Shown in pieces: positions 25,341-34,077 of a stretch of 64,000 bases of DNA. Below the pieces are notes generated by a model. That model was not told the DNA's origin, did no database searches, and worked only from the letters and a program-made list of their open reading frames with translations. Each line of letters opens with the position of its first letter. Positions within the stretch are counted from its first letter, which is position 1. This DNA comes from Vibrio gigantis. Its GTDB lineage: Bacteria; Pseudomonadota; Gammaproteobacteria; Enterobacterales; Vibrionaceae. Location: NCBI RefSeq assembly GCF_024347515.1, contig NZ_AP025492.1, positions 1,426,001-1,490,000 on the forward strand. Direction: 5' to 3'. The translations under genes and the position numbers were made by a program.

Positions 25341-26432
25341 ATGCACAAATTCTTCAAATCGACAATTCGATACTGTGTCACTTCAATCGTTTTATTTTTT
25401 CTGTTACTCAGCTCATTTGCTTTGGCTTCTCCACTTAAAGTCGGTGTGTACCCGTGTCCGCCTTTTGTGATTAGTTCGATGGAGAATGAATGGAATGGCT
25501 TGAGTGTTGAGCTCTGGGAACAGATCGCCAAAGAGATGGACGTTGAGTACACGATAGAGACTCACCGCTTAGCGGACTTACTCAATGCGATTGAAACCGA
25601 GCAAATCGACGTCGGTGTGTCTTGCATTTCGATCACGCCGGAGCGAGAGTTGTTTGCTGACTTTTCTCATTCGTTTTACGAAACTCACCTCGCCATTGCA
25701 GTTAAAAAACAGGGTTATCTCCAAACTTTACATGCCATTTTCTTCAATCCCGCACTGTGGTTGATCATTGGTGCCGTCATCTTTATTTCTGGCGTGATAG
25801 GGGCGTTTTTTTATCTATTGGAGCATGGCGAGAATCAAAAGCTCTATTCGATGAAAAGCCGAACGGGACGTTTGTTGGAAAGCTTTATCATGGGGTTGCT
25901 TTTTATTACACGAGGCCCATTTAATTACTTTGAGTTTAAGAGCTTAACTGGACGAATTGCCACGGTGTTCATTGGTGTGTTTAGTATGCTTTTCATCGCC
26001 AGTATTACCGCTGTATTAGCCAGCAAATTGACTCTCAGCCAAGGCTCTTCCCATATTGAAGGTGTGAATGATCTTGCGAATGTGGAAGTAGGGGCAAAAG
26101 TAGCCACGACGTCTTCTTTGATGCTCACAAACTTCGGTATTAGGCACAAGACTTATATCGATATGCCAAGGCTTCTAGCGGCTTTAGAGGAGGGGGAAGT
26201 AGAAGCGATTGTCGCCGATGATGTGGTGCTCAAATATATGATCGGTAATGGCAGAATAAGCGGTCAATTTGAAGACTTGGAGGTGTTACCGTATCAGCTA
26301 GAAAAGCAGAATTATGGTTTCATCATCACTGAAAATAATTCGTACGAAGAAGAGATTAACCGTGCACTATTGAAGATTCGTGAGTCGCGGAGGTGGCGTA
26401 AAATCTTGGTTGATTACTTCGCAGATCAGTAA
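25341..26432 (+). CDS. Prokaryotic ionotropic-glutamate-receptor-like channel
   Basis: 363 residues from the ATG at 25341 (GTG at 25278 rejected as upstream of the signal peptide). Layout: signal peptide (about 1-30), solute-binding lobe S1 with ITPERELFADFS (Arg102 for an amino-acid carboxylate), a TM helix (about 138-161), a pore-loop-like stretch (about 176-205), a second TM helix ending S-I-T-A-V-L-A-S-K-L-T (about 221-231), then lobe S2 with EAIVADD (Asp293). That order, and similarity to the SYTANLAAF signature of animal iGluR M3, mark a GluR0-like ligand-gated channel. The GluR0 selectivity filter TVGYGD is absent. Confidence 0.82.
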   Translation: MHKFFKSTIRYCVTSIVLFFLLLSSFALASPLKVGVYPCPPFVISSMENEWNGLSVELWEQIAKEMDVEYTIETHRLADLLNAIETEQIDVGVSCISITPERELFADFSHSFYETHLAIAVKKQGYLQTLHAIFFNPALWLIIGAVIFISGVIGAFFYLLEHGENQKLYSMKSRTGRLLESFIMGLLFITRGPFNYFEFKSLTGRIATVFIGVFSMLFIASITAVLASKLTLSQGSSHIEGVNDLANVEVGAKVATTSSLMLTNFGIRHKTYIDMPRLLAALEEGEVEAIVADDVVLKYMIGNGRISGQFEDLEVLPYQLEKQNYGFIITENNSYEEEINRALLKIRESRRWRKILVDYFADQ

Positions 26433-26474
26433 TTGAAATTAGAAGCTTATTCAAAAGTGCTTGGACTTTCGCCG

Positions 26475-26678
26475 TTACAGTTGCTCTGAACCAGAAGCTT
26501 TGTTCTTTTTGAAGTATTTGAACGCTGCCCAAACGGCATAAGCCGCTACACCCACAATCAAAGCTGAGCGAAGGAGAATAGGCGCATCGTGCTCAAGTTG
26601 ACGAACATGAGGAACAATACTGGCAAACAACCGACTGGTAAAAAGCAGCCCCATTACTAACATAACAACCTTATTCAT
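26475..26678 (-). CDS. Small membrane protein (67 aa)
   Basis: 67 residues from the ATG at 26678, with AGG five bases upstream; a start four codons earlier (MAGH) lacks one. Two hydrophobic stretches (MNKVVMLVMGLLFTSRLFA and RSALIVGVAAYAVWAAFKYF) flank a polar loop, and the C-terminus is basic. It converges on the receptor-like channel gene 43 bases away. No family recognised; it could be an inner-membrane peptide. Confidence 0.5.
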   Translation of the reverse strand: MNKVVMLVMGLLFTSRLFASIVPHVRQLEHDAPILLRSALIVGVAAYAVWAAFKYFKKNKASGSEQL

Positions 26679-27055
26679 GTGACCTGCCATTTAGTGGATT
26701 CATTGCACAGAACGAGTTATGGGCGGTTACAGGGTACACACGCTAGACAACTATTCTGTTCGAAATAAAATCATGCGCTTCTCAAACGTAACCGTCAACG
26801 CGATATCGACGTTAAGCCAGTAAGCTAAAGTTTCGTTTTTGGAAGAGGTTTGTTCTGTTAGACGCAGCTAGAACGCGGGACAGGTAAGGGCGTTAAGAGA
26901 TCTAAAATTTTTACGTCAATGTATTGGTTTATTACTAACGTAGCCAAAGCTGTGCGCTGAGTATCGGTAAAGTTATTATCTTTGAAATTTACAACTGATT
27001 TAGAATTATCAACTTCAAAGATAATATTGCTTAACGAGATCAGATTATTCGGTTC
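26679..27055. other. Intergenic region
   Basis: About 375 bases between two minus-strand small genes. It should contain the promoter for the 67-residue membrane protein. No terminator, palindrome or further ORF with a ribosome binding site was found; a plus-strand frame at 26982-27185 is the antisense of the 59-codon gene below. Confidence 0.35.
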
Positions 27056-27235
27056 TTATTTTGTCGAATATATCTTTTCGACCACAGACAAATCCATGCA
27101 AAAGTTAAGGCCATGTTCAAGGCAGGTATACTTAATACCAACTTCGCCCGTGTTGAAATCAACGGATTTTGCGACATCTTCTTGAAAGTTATCAATGACT
27201 AACTGTAATAAGCAATCCTTGTCTAATACATTCAT
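27056..27235 (-). CDS. Small hypothetical protein (59 aa)
   Basis: A 59-codon frame, starting MNVLDKDCLLQLVIDNFQED and ending KIYSTK, with a strong AAGGA five bases before the ATG at 27235. Composition is that of a soluble acidic protein with three Cys; a HGLNFCMDLS segment is near the C-terminus. It was preferred to the antisense 67-codon frame, which has no ribosome binding site. No family recognised. Confidence 0.55.
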   Translation of the reverse strand: MNVLDKDCLLQLVIDNFQEDVAKSVDFNTGEVGIKYTCLEHGLNFCMDLSVVEKIYSTK

Positions 27236-27925
27236 AAGTTTCCTTAAATATAATATGGCTGCAGATGCATATTAAAGGATAGGTTCCGAACATTATCAAG
27301 GAAAGCGAAAGAATATTTTATCGTGTAAACCTCGTGCCTTTATAACCCCAACTCATAATAAATCCTGAACACCTACCATGTTGTACTTTGTATTTCTTCT
27401 ATCTTAAAAACCTTCAATTATTAGCAAAATACAAACCAACTATTGTGAAGGTATGAAGAACTTTTTTCGGTGCCCCTGAAAGGGTGATTGGCAGGAGTAT
27501 GTGAGAATTGAGGGTTTGCTTACAAAGGAATGTTTTTATTTTAACGATATATTAGGTCTTAATTATATAAGTATATTAGTTTTTGGTTATAAAGTTTAAA
27601 TACCGAGGAGTTATTGGATAAATACTCTATAACCTTAATTATTGCAATGTTTATTGCTCCCGCTTTTCCTCTAATAAGCTAGTCTTATTTGATGTTGATA
27701 TGAAACTGGCTGCATTTGTGTGGTTAGCGCCTCCTTGGATTGGTTTAGTCAAACTGTTTGGTAGATTTGATGACTATTTTGATTGCTTAAAAATCTCGTT
27801 GAATCAATGACTAATGGTTGGTTGTTGAACGAGATAGGAATCAAGTGTCTTCCTTTCAAGTACGGTGTGGCATGGAAGACCCACACAACAAGTCGATTGT
27901 TATCTAGTTAAAATAGGAAAATGTT
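27236..27925. other. Long AT-rich region upstream of the Aer-like gene
   Basis: Almost 700 bases. It contains a possible 22-codon frame from a TTG at 27614 behind GAGGAG, encoding a hydrophobic peptide, and a 36-codon frame at 27701 without a ribosome binding site; neither is strong enough to call. A small hairpin (CCCTGAAAGGG, near 27474) is present. No terminator or sigma-54/sigma-28-like promoter was seen. Confidence 0.35.
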
Positions 27926-29476
27926 ATGGCAGAGCAAGAGTATGATTACCCGGAATCGTACAACCTAATTTCAGTGACAGACCCTTCCAGTAAAATCAAG
28001 TATGCGAGCCCCCATTTTAATGAAGTAGCAGGCTATAAAGAAGGAGAGCTTGTAGGTGAGTATCACAATGTAGTTCGTCATAGTGATATGCCTAAAGCCG
28101 CATTTAAAGATCTATGGGGTCATATTCAGTCAGGAAGTAACTGGATGGGTATGGTGAAAAACCAACGGAAAGGTGGTGGCTATTATTGGGTTGATGCTTT
28201 TGCTTCTCCGCTAAAAGAAGATAACGAGATTGTTGAGTACCAGTCTGTTCGGTTTAAGCCAAAAAGAGAATATGTTGAACGAGCAAAAAAAGCGTATGGA
28301 ATTTTAAATAGAGGCAAAACACCATTCAAGCTCGTGTTACCGAAAACAAGACTTTGGCAACGCCAGACTTTCATTTCAATATTGCTAACCGGGCTCGTTT
28401 ATGCGCTTCACTTTAATCAATTCGTAACTGTACCGCAAAGTTTGTTGTTACTCTTTATGGGTGGTTCGATGTCAATTTATATACTTACGCGTCGTTTGGA
28501 AAATATTTGCAAAATAGCAAAAGATGAGTTCAACAACCCTTTAATGGAATATGTTTATTTTGGTAAGGTGGATGATCTCTCCGAAATTGCGTTGGGAATG
28601 AAGGTTCGGAAACAATATGCAAAAGCGTTATTAGGCAGAATTAGAATTTCGGTGAGTGATTCATGTGAAATGACCCTAAAGCAGGCGAATAAAACCGCTG
28701 AATCGAACGCAACGGTGTCCGAAAACCTTGAAAATCAAAAATCAGAAATCGATATGGCAGCTACCGCTATCAACGAAATGCAGGCGGCTTCAAGTGAAAT
28801 TTCTCAGAATGCACAAGGAACTCTTGATTCTACTTTTAGCACTCAACAAGAGCTCTTATCTTGTCAAGATGAGCTAAATCAAGTCGAAGAGAATTTCGTT
28901 GAGCTAACCAATGAATTAGACAACATTTCGACAATATCACTCTCTGTAGAGAGGGAGACGCAACAAATAAGCTCCGTCATCGAGATGATCAACGCGATTG
29001 CTGACCAAACCAATCTGTTAGCACTTAATGCTGCGATAGAAGCTGCACGAGCTGGTGATTCTGGAAGGGGGTTCTCGGTTGTGGCAGATGAAGTAAGAGT
29101 GCTTGCTCAAAAAACACAACAAGCAACGACAGAGATTCAAGCGGTTATTGAAAAGCTATGCACGGGTAGTGGCCAATCAGTAACGGCCGTTAACAACGGT
29201 ACTGAAAAAGCGAAACGTACTCAAACAACGATTCAATCGACTCTAGAAAGCCTCGCATTATTGAGTGAAAAGGTTCAAGGGGTGGTTGATAGGAATAACC
29301 AAATCGCGGTCGCCATTGAAGAGCAAGTTAATGTCTCAGAAGAGATTAATCAGAATATTCTTTCCATACACAGTAAAGCTGAAGCTTCTCACGATCTCAT
29401 GGAAGACAGTAAAAAGCAGTATGAACAAAGTGTACTTAGCTTGAATGAGCTAAGAAAAGGAGTAGCTCGATTTTAA
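27926..29476 (+). CDS. Aer-like PAS-domain chemoreceptor
   Basis: 516 residues, no N-terminal TM. A PAS domain (about 5-120) begins [19 protein letters not shown] and has [15 protein letters not shown] and [13 protein letters not shown], all as in Aer. A membrane-anchoring pair of hydrophobic segments (about 150-187) follows, then a cytoplasmic MCP signalling domain with the hairpin tip [28 protein letters not shown] segment. In Aer the PAS binds FAD and reports cell energy or oxygen; here that is inferred from similarity. AAAATAGGAAAATGTT precedes the start. Confidence 0.9.
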   Translation: MAEQEYDYPESYNLISVTDPSSKIKYASPHFNEVAGYKEGELVGEYHNVVRHSDMPKAAFKDLWGHIQSGSNWMGMVKNQRKGGGYYWVDAFASPLKEDNEIVEYQSVRFKPKREYVERAKKAYGILNRGKTPFKLVLPKTRLWQRQTFISILLTGLVYALHFNQFVTVPQSLLLLFMGGSMSIYILTRRLENICKIAKDEFNNPLMEYVYFGKVDDLSEIALGMKVRKQYAKALLGRIRISVSDSCEMTLKQANKTAESNATVSENLENQKSEIDMAATAINEMQAASSEISQNAQGTLDSTFSTQQELLSCQDELNQVEENFVELTNELDNISTISLSVERETQQISSVIEMINAIADQTNLLALNAAIEAARAGDSGRGFSVVADEVRVLAQKTQQATTEIQAVIEKLCTGSGQSVTAVNNGTEKAKRTQTTIQSTLESLALLSEKVQGVVDRNNQIAVAIEEQVNVSEEINQNILSIHSKAEASHDLMEDSKKQYEQSVLSLNELRKGVARF

Positions 29477-29670
29477 ACTCAATCGAGCAAGTGGCTTGCT
29501 GGTTCTGACTCGGCATTCTTCAAGTCTAGAGTTTGTAGTTAGAGTTGCTTTTTGAAGATGGTCATTTAAATGAATAACTATAGCCATAAACAGCTAAAGG
29601 GGGAGACGATCTAGATGATGAGAGATTTGTTTTTCTTCGATTATTATTCTGATTTATGATCGCATGCAAT

Positions 29671-29699
29671 CTAGGGGGGACAAATGTCCTCCTTTTTGT
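29671..29699 (+). terminator. Terminator or attenuator ahead of pnuC
   Basis: Hairpin AGGGGGGACA / TGTCCTCCT with a 2-4-base loop and TTTTTGTTT, 59 bases before the pnuC start and about 195 past the chemoreceptor stop. It could terminate the chemoreceptor transcript or act as an attenuator in the pnuC leader. Confidence 0.65.
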
Positions 29700-29757
29700 T
29701 TCTGTCGGCGCAATAAGATAGGTGCTACTAAAAAAACAAATAATAAAGGACATCCCT

Positions 29758-30492
29758 ATGGACCTATTCACCCTACTTGATATCAACAACACTCTAGTCA
29801 ACATCCCAATAGGGGGTGGCTATGCAATGAGCTGGATTGAAGCATTTGGCACTGTATTTGGCCTGTTGTGTATCTGGTTTGCAAGCCAAGAGAAAACCAT
29901 TAACTACCTGTTCGGATTACTGAATGTCACCTTATTTGCGGTTATCTTTTTCCAAATTCAGTTATACGGACTGTTACTTCTTCAATTGTTTTTCTTCTGT
30001 GCCAACATTTACGGCTGGTACGCGTGGACACGCCCTAATGAGCAAGGCGAAACATTAGAAGTCCGCTGGCTGAGCCAAAATAAGCTCGTGGCAACGGCTG
30101 CAGCATGCGCAGTTTCGATTGCACTGCTTACTATGTACATCGACCCATTCTTCTTTGCGCTAGCAAACATCGCGGTTGATAGCCTGAATCTATTTGGTGC
30201 AGATTTAGCGGAACCAGTGCTTGAACCTGATGCGTTCCCATTCTGGGATGCGACCATGACCATTTTATCGATTGTTGCTCAAGTTCTAATGACACGTAAG
30301 TATGTTGAAAACTGGATACTTTGGATTGTGATTAACATTATCAGTGTTGGTATTTATGCGACGCAGGGCGTTTATGCAATGTCTGTTCAATACGCTATTT
30401 TGATGTTTATTGCGGCGAACGGTACTCGTGAGTGGGCACGCACAGCTAAACGAAACAGTGATAAATCATTAACTCAAGCAACGGCTTCTTAG
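29758..30492 (+). CDS. pnuC: PnuC nicotinamide riboside transporter
   Basis: 244 residues from the ATG at 29758 (AAAGGA seven bases upstream; an earlier in-frame ATG at 29722 is rejected). About seven hydrophobic segments. PnuC hallmarks: EAFGTVFGLLCIWFASQEK near the start, FFCANIYGWYAW (W-x-x-W substrate region), and FPFWDATMTILSIVAQVL with ENWILWIVINIISVGIY. PnuC facilitates uptake of nicotinamide riboside for NAD synthesis. The nucleoside phosphorylase starts eight bases downstream, suggesting coordinated salvage. Confidence 0.93.
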   Translation: MDLFTLLDINNTLVNIPIGGGYAMSWIEAFGTVFGLLCIWFASQEKTINYLFGLLNVTLFAVIFFQIQLYGLLLLQLFFFCANIYGWYAWTRPNEQGETLEVRWLSQNKLVATAAACAVSIALLTMYIDPFFFALANIAVDSLNLFGADLAEPVLEPDAFPFWDATMTILSIVAQVLMTRKYVENWILWIVINIISVGIYATQGVYAMSVQYAILMFIAANGTREWARTAKRNSDKSLTQATAS

Positions 30493-30500
30493 GAGTTAAG

Positions 30501-31229
30501 ATGGTAAAGCAGCCTCATATTGGCGTTGATGAAACGCAAATTGCTCCGCTGGTCATTGTTTGTGGTGAGCCAGATAGAGCGAATCGCATCGCGAACTTGC
30601 TTGAACATGCTGAACTGGTTTCTGAAAACCGTGAATATCGAATCTTCACTGGTATCTATCAAGGTAAAGCGATATCGGTTTGTAGTACGGGCATTGGTGC
30701 GCCTTCAATGATTATTGCGGTTGAAGAGCTTAAGCTTTGTGGCGTAACTCATATCGTCCGAGTAGGGTCAGCAGGTGCGATGCAGTCTCACATCGGACTT
30801 GGTGAACTGATTGTCGCAGAGGGCGCGGTTCGTGATGAGGGAGGTTCTGCTGCTTACGTTAAACCGTCGTATCCGGCTTATGCGAGTTTCACTCTGCTTA
30901 AAGAGTTAGATAGATTCTTGCAGCAACAATCAACTTCTTATTATTTAGGAACGGTGCGCTCACACGACAGTTTTTATACGGATGACGAACAGACGATCTG
31001 TCAGTACTGGAACCGTAAAGGAGTTCTAGGTGCAGACATGGAAACATCGGCACTGTTTACTGTTGGGCGCTTGAGAGGGGTTAAAGTCGCTTCCATCCTG
31101 AACAATGTTGTTCTGTACGAACAAGATGTAAAAGACGGTGTTGGGCAATATGTCGATGAAGCAAAAGTGATGATGGAAGGTGAACGACTTGCGTCGTTAG
31201 CGGCGTTAGAAGCCTTGATTGCTCAATAA
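30501..31229 (+). CDS. Nucleoside phosphorylase (uridine phosphorylase-like)
   Basis: 242 residues of the NP-I family: VCGEPDRANRIANLLEH for the phosphate site, STGIGAPSMIIAVEEL, VRVGSAGAMQ, and GADMETSALFTVGRLRGV (the Met-Glu that holds the ribose 2'-OH). The closest group is hexameric uridine/purine nucleoside phosphorylase. Cotranscription with pnuC suggests it may cleave nicotinamide riboside or a related imported nucleoside, which is inference. A terminator follows immediately. Confidence 0.85.
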   Translation: MVKQPHIGVDETQIAPLVIVCGEPDRANRIANLLEHAELVSENREYRIFTGIYQGKAISVCSTGIGAPSMIIAVEELKLCGVTHIVRVGSAGAMQSHIGLGELIVAEGAVRDEGGSAAYVKPSYPAYASFTLLKELDRFLQQQSTSYYLGTVRSHDSFYTDDEQTICQYWNRKGVLGADMETSALFTVGRLRGVKVASILNNVVLYEQDVKDGVGQYVDEAKVMMEGERLASLAALEALIAQ

Positions 31230-31252
31230 AAGCCTGAACAAACTAACGATAA

Positions 31253-31281
31253 AAGCGATGGGTGACCGTCGCTTTTTTTAT
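31253..31281 (+). terminator. Terminator of the pnuC operon
   Basis: AGCGATGG / CCGTCGCT stem (one T-G pair), loop GTGA, followed by seven T. Confidence 0.82.
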
Positions 31282-31357
31282 TGTTCTCTCCTTTGGTTTA
31301 AGCCGCTACAATCGCTAGCAACATCAACAACAGCTCATACCATGAGAGACAGTTAGT

Positions 31358-32038
31358 ATGAAGATCGCACCATACTCAAGCGGACGTTTTAAAAATTACC
31401 TAGAACACAAAAGCTCAGATTTTAAAGCTCTCATCTACCAACACCAAGTTAGCTCGCGTTATTTTAATAAGAATGATGAAATCTTGCGCCAAGGTGAACA
31501 ACTTCAGCATCTCTATGTTGTGCCTGCTGGGAAAGTCTCCATGAGCATCTCTGCGGCTAATGGGCGACGCTTTCAATTAGGAGAGGTGAATTGCGACTAT
31601 CATATCTTTGGCGAGATGGAGTTCTTCACTCAAACGCCTTGCCAATGGAATGTCGTGGCAGATGAACACATGCAGGTTGATGTTATTTGTATCCAGAAAC
31701 TATCAGAAGCGCTACATGAAAATCCGGAGATGGTGTTCTTTTTCGCCTCAGCACTGGCTGAAGATTACCAAGATTCGATGGGCATTTACACCAATCGCCT
31801 TTTACACTCAATTACCTACAACATTGCCTACGATTTGTTGGTGCAAAGCCAGACCAATACCGTGTTAGGCGGCTTCGATAAAGTGAATCAAGAAGCTGAA
31901 CGTTTTGGCACATCGAGCAGGGTGTACCGAAGGGCAGTCAAAGACTTACTCGATAAAGGCTTCATCAAGAAAGGGAACCAAGGGTTGGAAATTATCGACC
32001 AGCAAGCACTGCAAGCCTTTATTGATTCGTATGAGTAA
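31358..32038 (+). CDS. Crp/Fnr family transcriptional regulator (YeiL-like)
   Basis: 226 residues: cNMP-binding-type beta-roll (about 30-130: RQGEQLQHLYVVPAGKVSMSI, then FGEMEFF) and a C-terminal winged HTH (AERFGTSSRVYRRAVKDLLDKG). Cysteines do not form an Fnr iron-sulfur motif. The architecture resembles YeiL, which lies beside nucleoside genes in E. coli; here it follows a nucleoside phosphorylase operon, though a terminator separates them. Effector is unknown. Confidence 0.82.
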   Translation: MKIAPYSSGRFKNYLEHKSSDFKALIYQHQVSSRYFNKNDEILRQGEQLQHLYVVPAGKVSMSISAANGRRFQLGEVNCDYHIFGEMEFFTQTPCQWNVVADEHMQVDVICIQKLSEALHENPEMVFFFASALAEDYQDSMGIYTNRLLHSITYNIAYDLLVQSQTNTVLGGFDKVNQEAERFGTSSRVYRRAVKDLLDKGFIKKGNQGLEIIDQQALQAFIDSYE

Positions 32039-32382
32039 GAAAAAAGTGATGTAAGCTGAAGAGAAGTTCGTGTGAGATCAGAACTGTGATTATTCTTTCT
32101 TCAGAGTTGGAATTATCACTCATTTTTCGAGTGGCTGAATAATAAAACAGGGCTCGAATAGTAAACTTAACTATTGCCTTGTAGTTACCCTTATTTTATG
32201 GGTACTTGCTTTAATCTCCATGTGAACGACATTCAGAATCACCTCTAAGAAGAAGGACTACTCGAACACTGTCGTGTCATGAACCCTCCCAATAATCTCA
32301 CCAATAACCAGAAAATGATGAGAGTAAAAAAGGCGATTTGGGTAGCGATTGATATTAACTATAAAAATTTCCCCCTAAAACC
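32039..32382. other. Intergenic region, no gene seen
   Basis: About 340 bases after the Crp/Fnr gene. No hairpin terminator is apparent for that gene. The frame at 32279-32512 is antisense to the 47-residue gene and the terminator and has no ribosome binding site. Otherwise nothing recognisable. Confidence 0.35.
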
Positions 32383-32413
32383 AAAAATGCCACTACAAAT
32401 CTGCAGTGGCATT
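32383..32413 (-). terminator. Terminator of the HU / 47-residue protein unit
   Basis: AATGCCACT / AGTGGCATT, perfect 9-bp stem with 10-base loop; T-rich on the minus strand. It lies 31 bases past the stop at 32445. Confidence 0.82.
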
Positions 32414-32444
32414 AGAACGATAACAAACTATCACTTTGCTCAAA

Positions 32445-32588
32445 CTATAACTCTAACAGTTTGGCCAATTCACGCTCTTCGAGAAGCTCTTCAATGCGTT
32501 GACGAGTCTTAGGCGTTTCGGCTTGTGCTTTAGTTGACTTACCTACTTTTTTGCTTCGGCTCGTTTTTGCTTTTTCTTTAGTCGTCAT
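32445..32588 (-). CDS. Small basic protein (47 aa)
   Basis: MTTKEKAKTSRSKKVGKS... ending with a charged helix TPKTRQRIEELLEERELAKL. A strong ribosome binding site (AAGGAAGG, six bases before the ATG at 32588) and a terminator at 32383-32413 support it. The C-terminal pattern, R-x-x-I-E-E-x-x-E-E-R-x-L, resembles the short PA3496-type family. It begins 24 bases after the HU-variant gene, so the two are likely cotranscribed. Function is unknown. Confidence 0.6.
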   Translation of the reverse strand: MTTKEKAKTSRSKKVGKSTKAQAETPKTRQRIEELLEERELAKLLEL

Positions 32589-32612
32589 CGTAACCTTCCT
32601 TGTATTTTTGTA

Positions 32613-32888
32613 TTACAGGTTACACGTCTCTTTCAGTGCTTTGCCTGCTTTAAATGCTGGCGTTTTTGACGCTGCAATCTGAATCTCTTCTCCGGTACGC
32701 GGGTTGCGACCCGTTCGAGCGGCGCGCGAGTTAACTTTAAAACTGCCAAATCCAAGGATTGATACATCATCACCGTTAGCAAGCGTAGTTGAGATACCTT
32801 CAACCAACGCATTTAGTGCCGTGCCTGCTTGGTCTTTAGAGATGTCTGCAGAAGTCGCAATGTGTTCAATTAATTGAGATTTGTTCAT
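32613..32888 (-). CDS. HU-family DNA-binding protein
   Basis: 91 residues with the HU/IHF fold: [25 protein letters not shown], then the arm [24 protein letters not shown] with the intercalating Pro (R-N-P), and [12 protein letters not shown]. It is closer to HU than to IhfA/IhfB, which have longer C-terminal helices. A Cys near the C-terminus (KETCNL) is unusual. Likely a chromosomal HU paralogue. It is followed by the 47-residue basic protein. Confidence 0.88.
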   Translation of the reverse strand: MNKSQLIEHIATSADISKDQAGTALNALVEGISTTLANGDDVSILGFGSFKVNSRAARTGRNPRTGEEIQIAASKTPAFKAGKALKETCNL

Positions 32889-33184
32889 AATCTATATTCC
32901 TTATTGAGTACGGCTGGCGTCTACCTTTAGCACCTAGCTTATGCGATCTTATCAGTGACAACAGGCAGAATGTCAGTGGTTGGGTAGAGCTTTGTAAAGT
33001 AACCAACAGAATTGACTATAAAAGCATCTGTTGGCTGAATCAATGCAATTCATTGATTATTATTGATTTATAGACATGCTACCCAAATTAATCTGAGAAA
33101 GGAGCTTTCGGGTTACTCTCTTGATTCATAAGCCTAATCGAAGTTGATGCCCATAAGGTCCAAAAATCAGAGGATAAAAACAAA

Positions 33185-33211
33185 GAAGCCCAGCTAAATC
33201 GCCGGGCTTCA
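33185..33211 (-). terminator. Terminator of the VC0807-type gene
   Basis: GAAGCCCAGC / GCCGGGCTTC (one mismatch), loop TAAATC, T-rich stretch on the minus strand (TTTGTTTTTA), 17 bases past the stop at 33227. Confidence 0.82.
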
Positions 33212-33226
33212 TATTGTGGGTCAGAA

Positions 33227-33922
33227 CTATTTGGTGATAAAGATCTGTTCTGTTTCTAGCGAAGTCATAGAGCGAACTTGGCGCCAGATGTAGTAGAAAA
33301 TACCTAACATCATCAACATGCTTGGGATAGCAATTGCTGGGTAGCTGTAAAGTGTTAGCTTACCCAATTCTTCATTAAAGGCTGCGGTGCCTGCTGGGCT
33401 AGTCACAATCCAAGTCGCTAGGAAATAGTTCATCGCAGAAGAAAATGCGAACGTACTTGCAAAAAGGTAGTTTGATTTCATTAGGCAACGATCAAACTCT
33501 ACTTGGTTACCAAACTGTCTTAAACGCTCTTCGATTAGAGATATGTTTAGCAGTGCGGGAGTGAAGATAACTTTTTGGATAAACGGGTAGCGAGTGAAGG
33601 TAGACCCAAGAACCGCTAAACCAATTAGGCCGGGTATTAATGCTTCTTTTAGTGCTAACCAACGCGTGTCTAGTTCGAAGAAACCGATACCGCCGGTTAA
33701 TAGTACGCTGATAAAGCCAAGTGCTGCGATGAAATTGAACTTCTTGTTTCGGATTAACTCCATACCACCGTAAGCAATAGGGAAGGCAAGGGCGACAAGT
33801 AGTGCTAAGCCAGTGCCGAGGTGCTCTTCTCCGCTGAACTTCATTAGGATGAATGACGGAAGAAGGACGTTAAATACGACTTCAAAAAGAGGACTCGATT
33901 TTTTGTTTTCAGTGTTACTCAT
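33227..33922 (-). CDS. VC0807-type inner-membrane protein
   Basis: 231 residues from the ATG at 33922, with AGAGA upstream; an earlier in-frame ATG at 33937 has no ribosome binding site. About six hydrophobic segments, with MELIRNKKFNF and RLRQFGNQVEFDRC loops. The pattern matches a family I recall as VC0807-type, of unknown function. It precedes the oxidoreductase region but is separately terminated. Confidence 0.7.
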   Translation of the reverse strand: MSNTENKKSSPLFEVVFNVLLPSFILMKFSGEEHLGTGLALLVALAFPIAYGGMELIRNKKFNFIAALGFISVLLTGGIGFFELDTRWLALKEALIPGLIGLAVLGSTFTRYPFIQKVIFTPALLNISLIEERLRQFGNQVEFDRCLMKSNYLFASTFAFSSAMNYFLATWIVTSPAGTAAFNEELGKLTLYSYPAIAIPSMLMMLGIFYYIWRQVRSMTSLETEQIFITK

Positions 33923-34077
33923 AATCTCTAAATACATTGTGTTATGGATTTATTCTCAGGGATTGTTGTTTACCTCGCCTGAGATGTAAAGCCTAAAGGG
34001 GTCATGCTATGTAACGACATGTGACACCGACGACATCTTTTGAGGTGTTGTGCACCTAATGCGTCCTAATAAATACG

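Noticed and set aside
26982..27185. 67-codon plus-strand frame
   Set aside because: No ribosome binding site, and it is antisense to the 59-codon gene with a strong AAGGA.
27474..27500. Possible riboswitch-like hairpin upstream of the Aer-like gene
   Set aside because: Short stem without a recognisable aptamer; does not match the c-di-GMP or cobalamin consensus.
27701..27811. 36-codon hydrophobic frame (MKLAAFVWLAPPW start)
   Set aside because: No ribosome binding site; could be chance in AT-rich DNA.
29562..29804. 80-codon minus-strand frame over the pnuC start
   Set aside because: Covers the terminator and the pnuC start region; no ribosome binding site or family.
32279..32512. 77-codon plus-strand frame
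   Set aside because: Antisense to the 47-residue basic protein and its terminator; composition unlike a protein.
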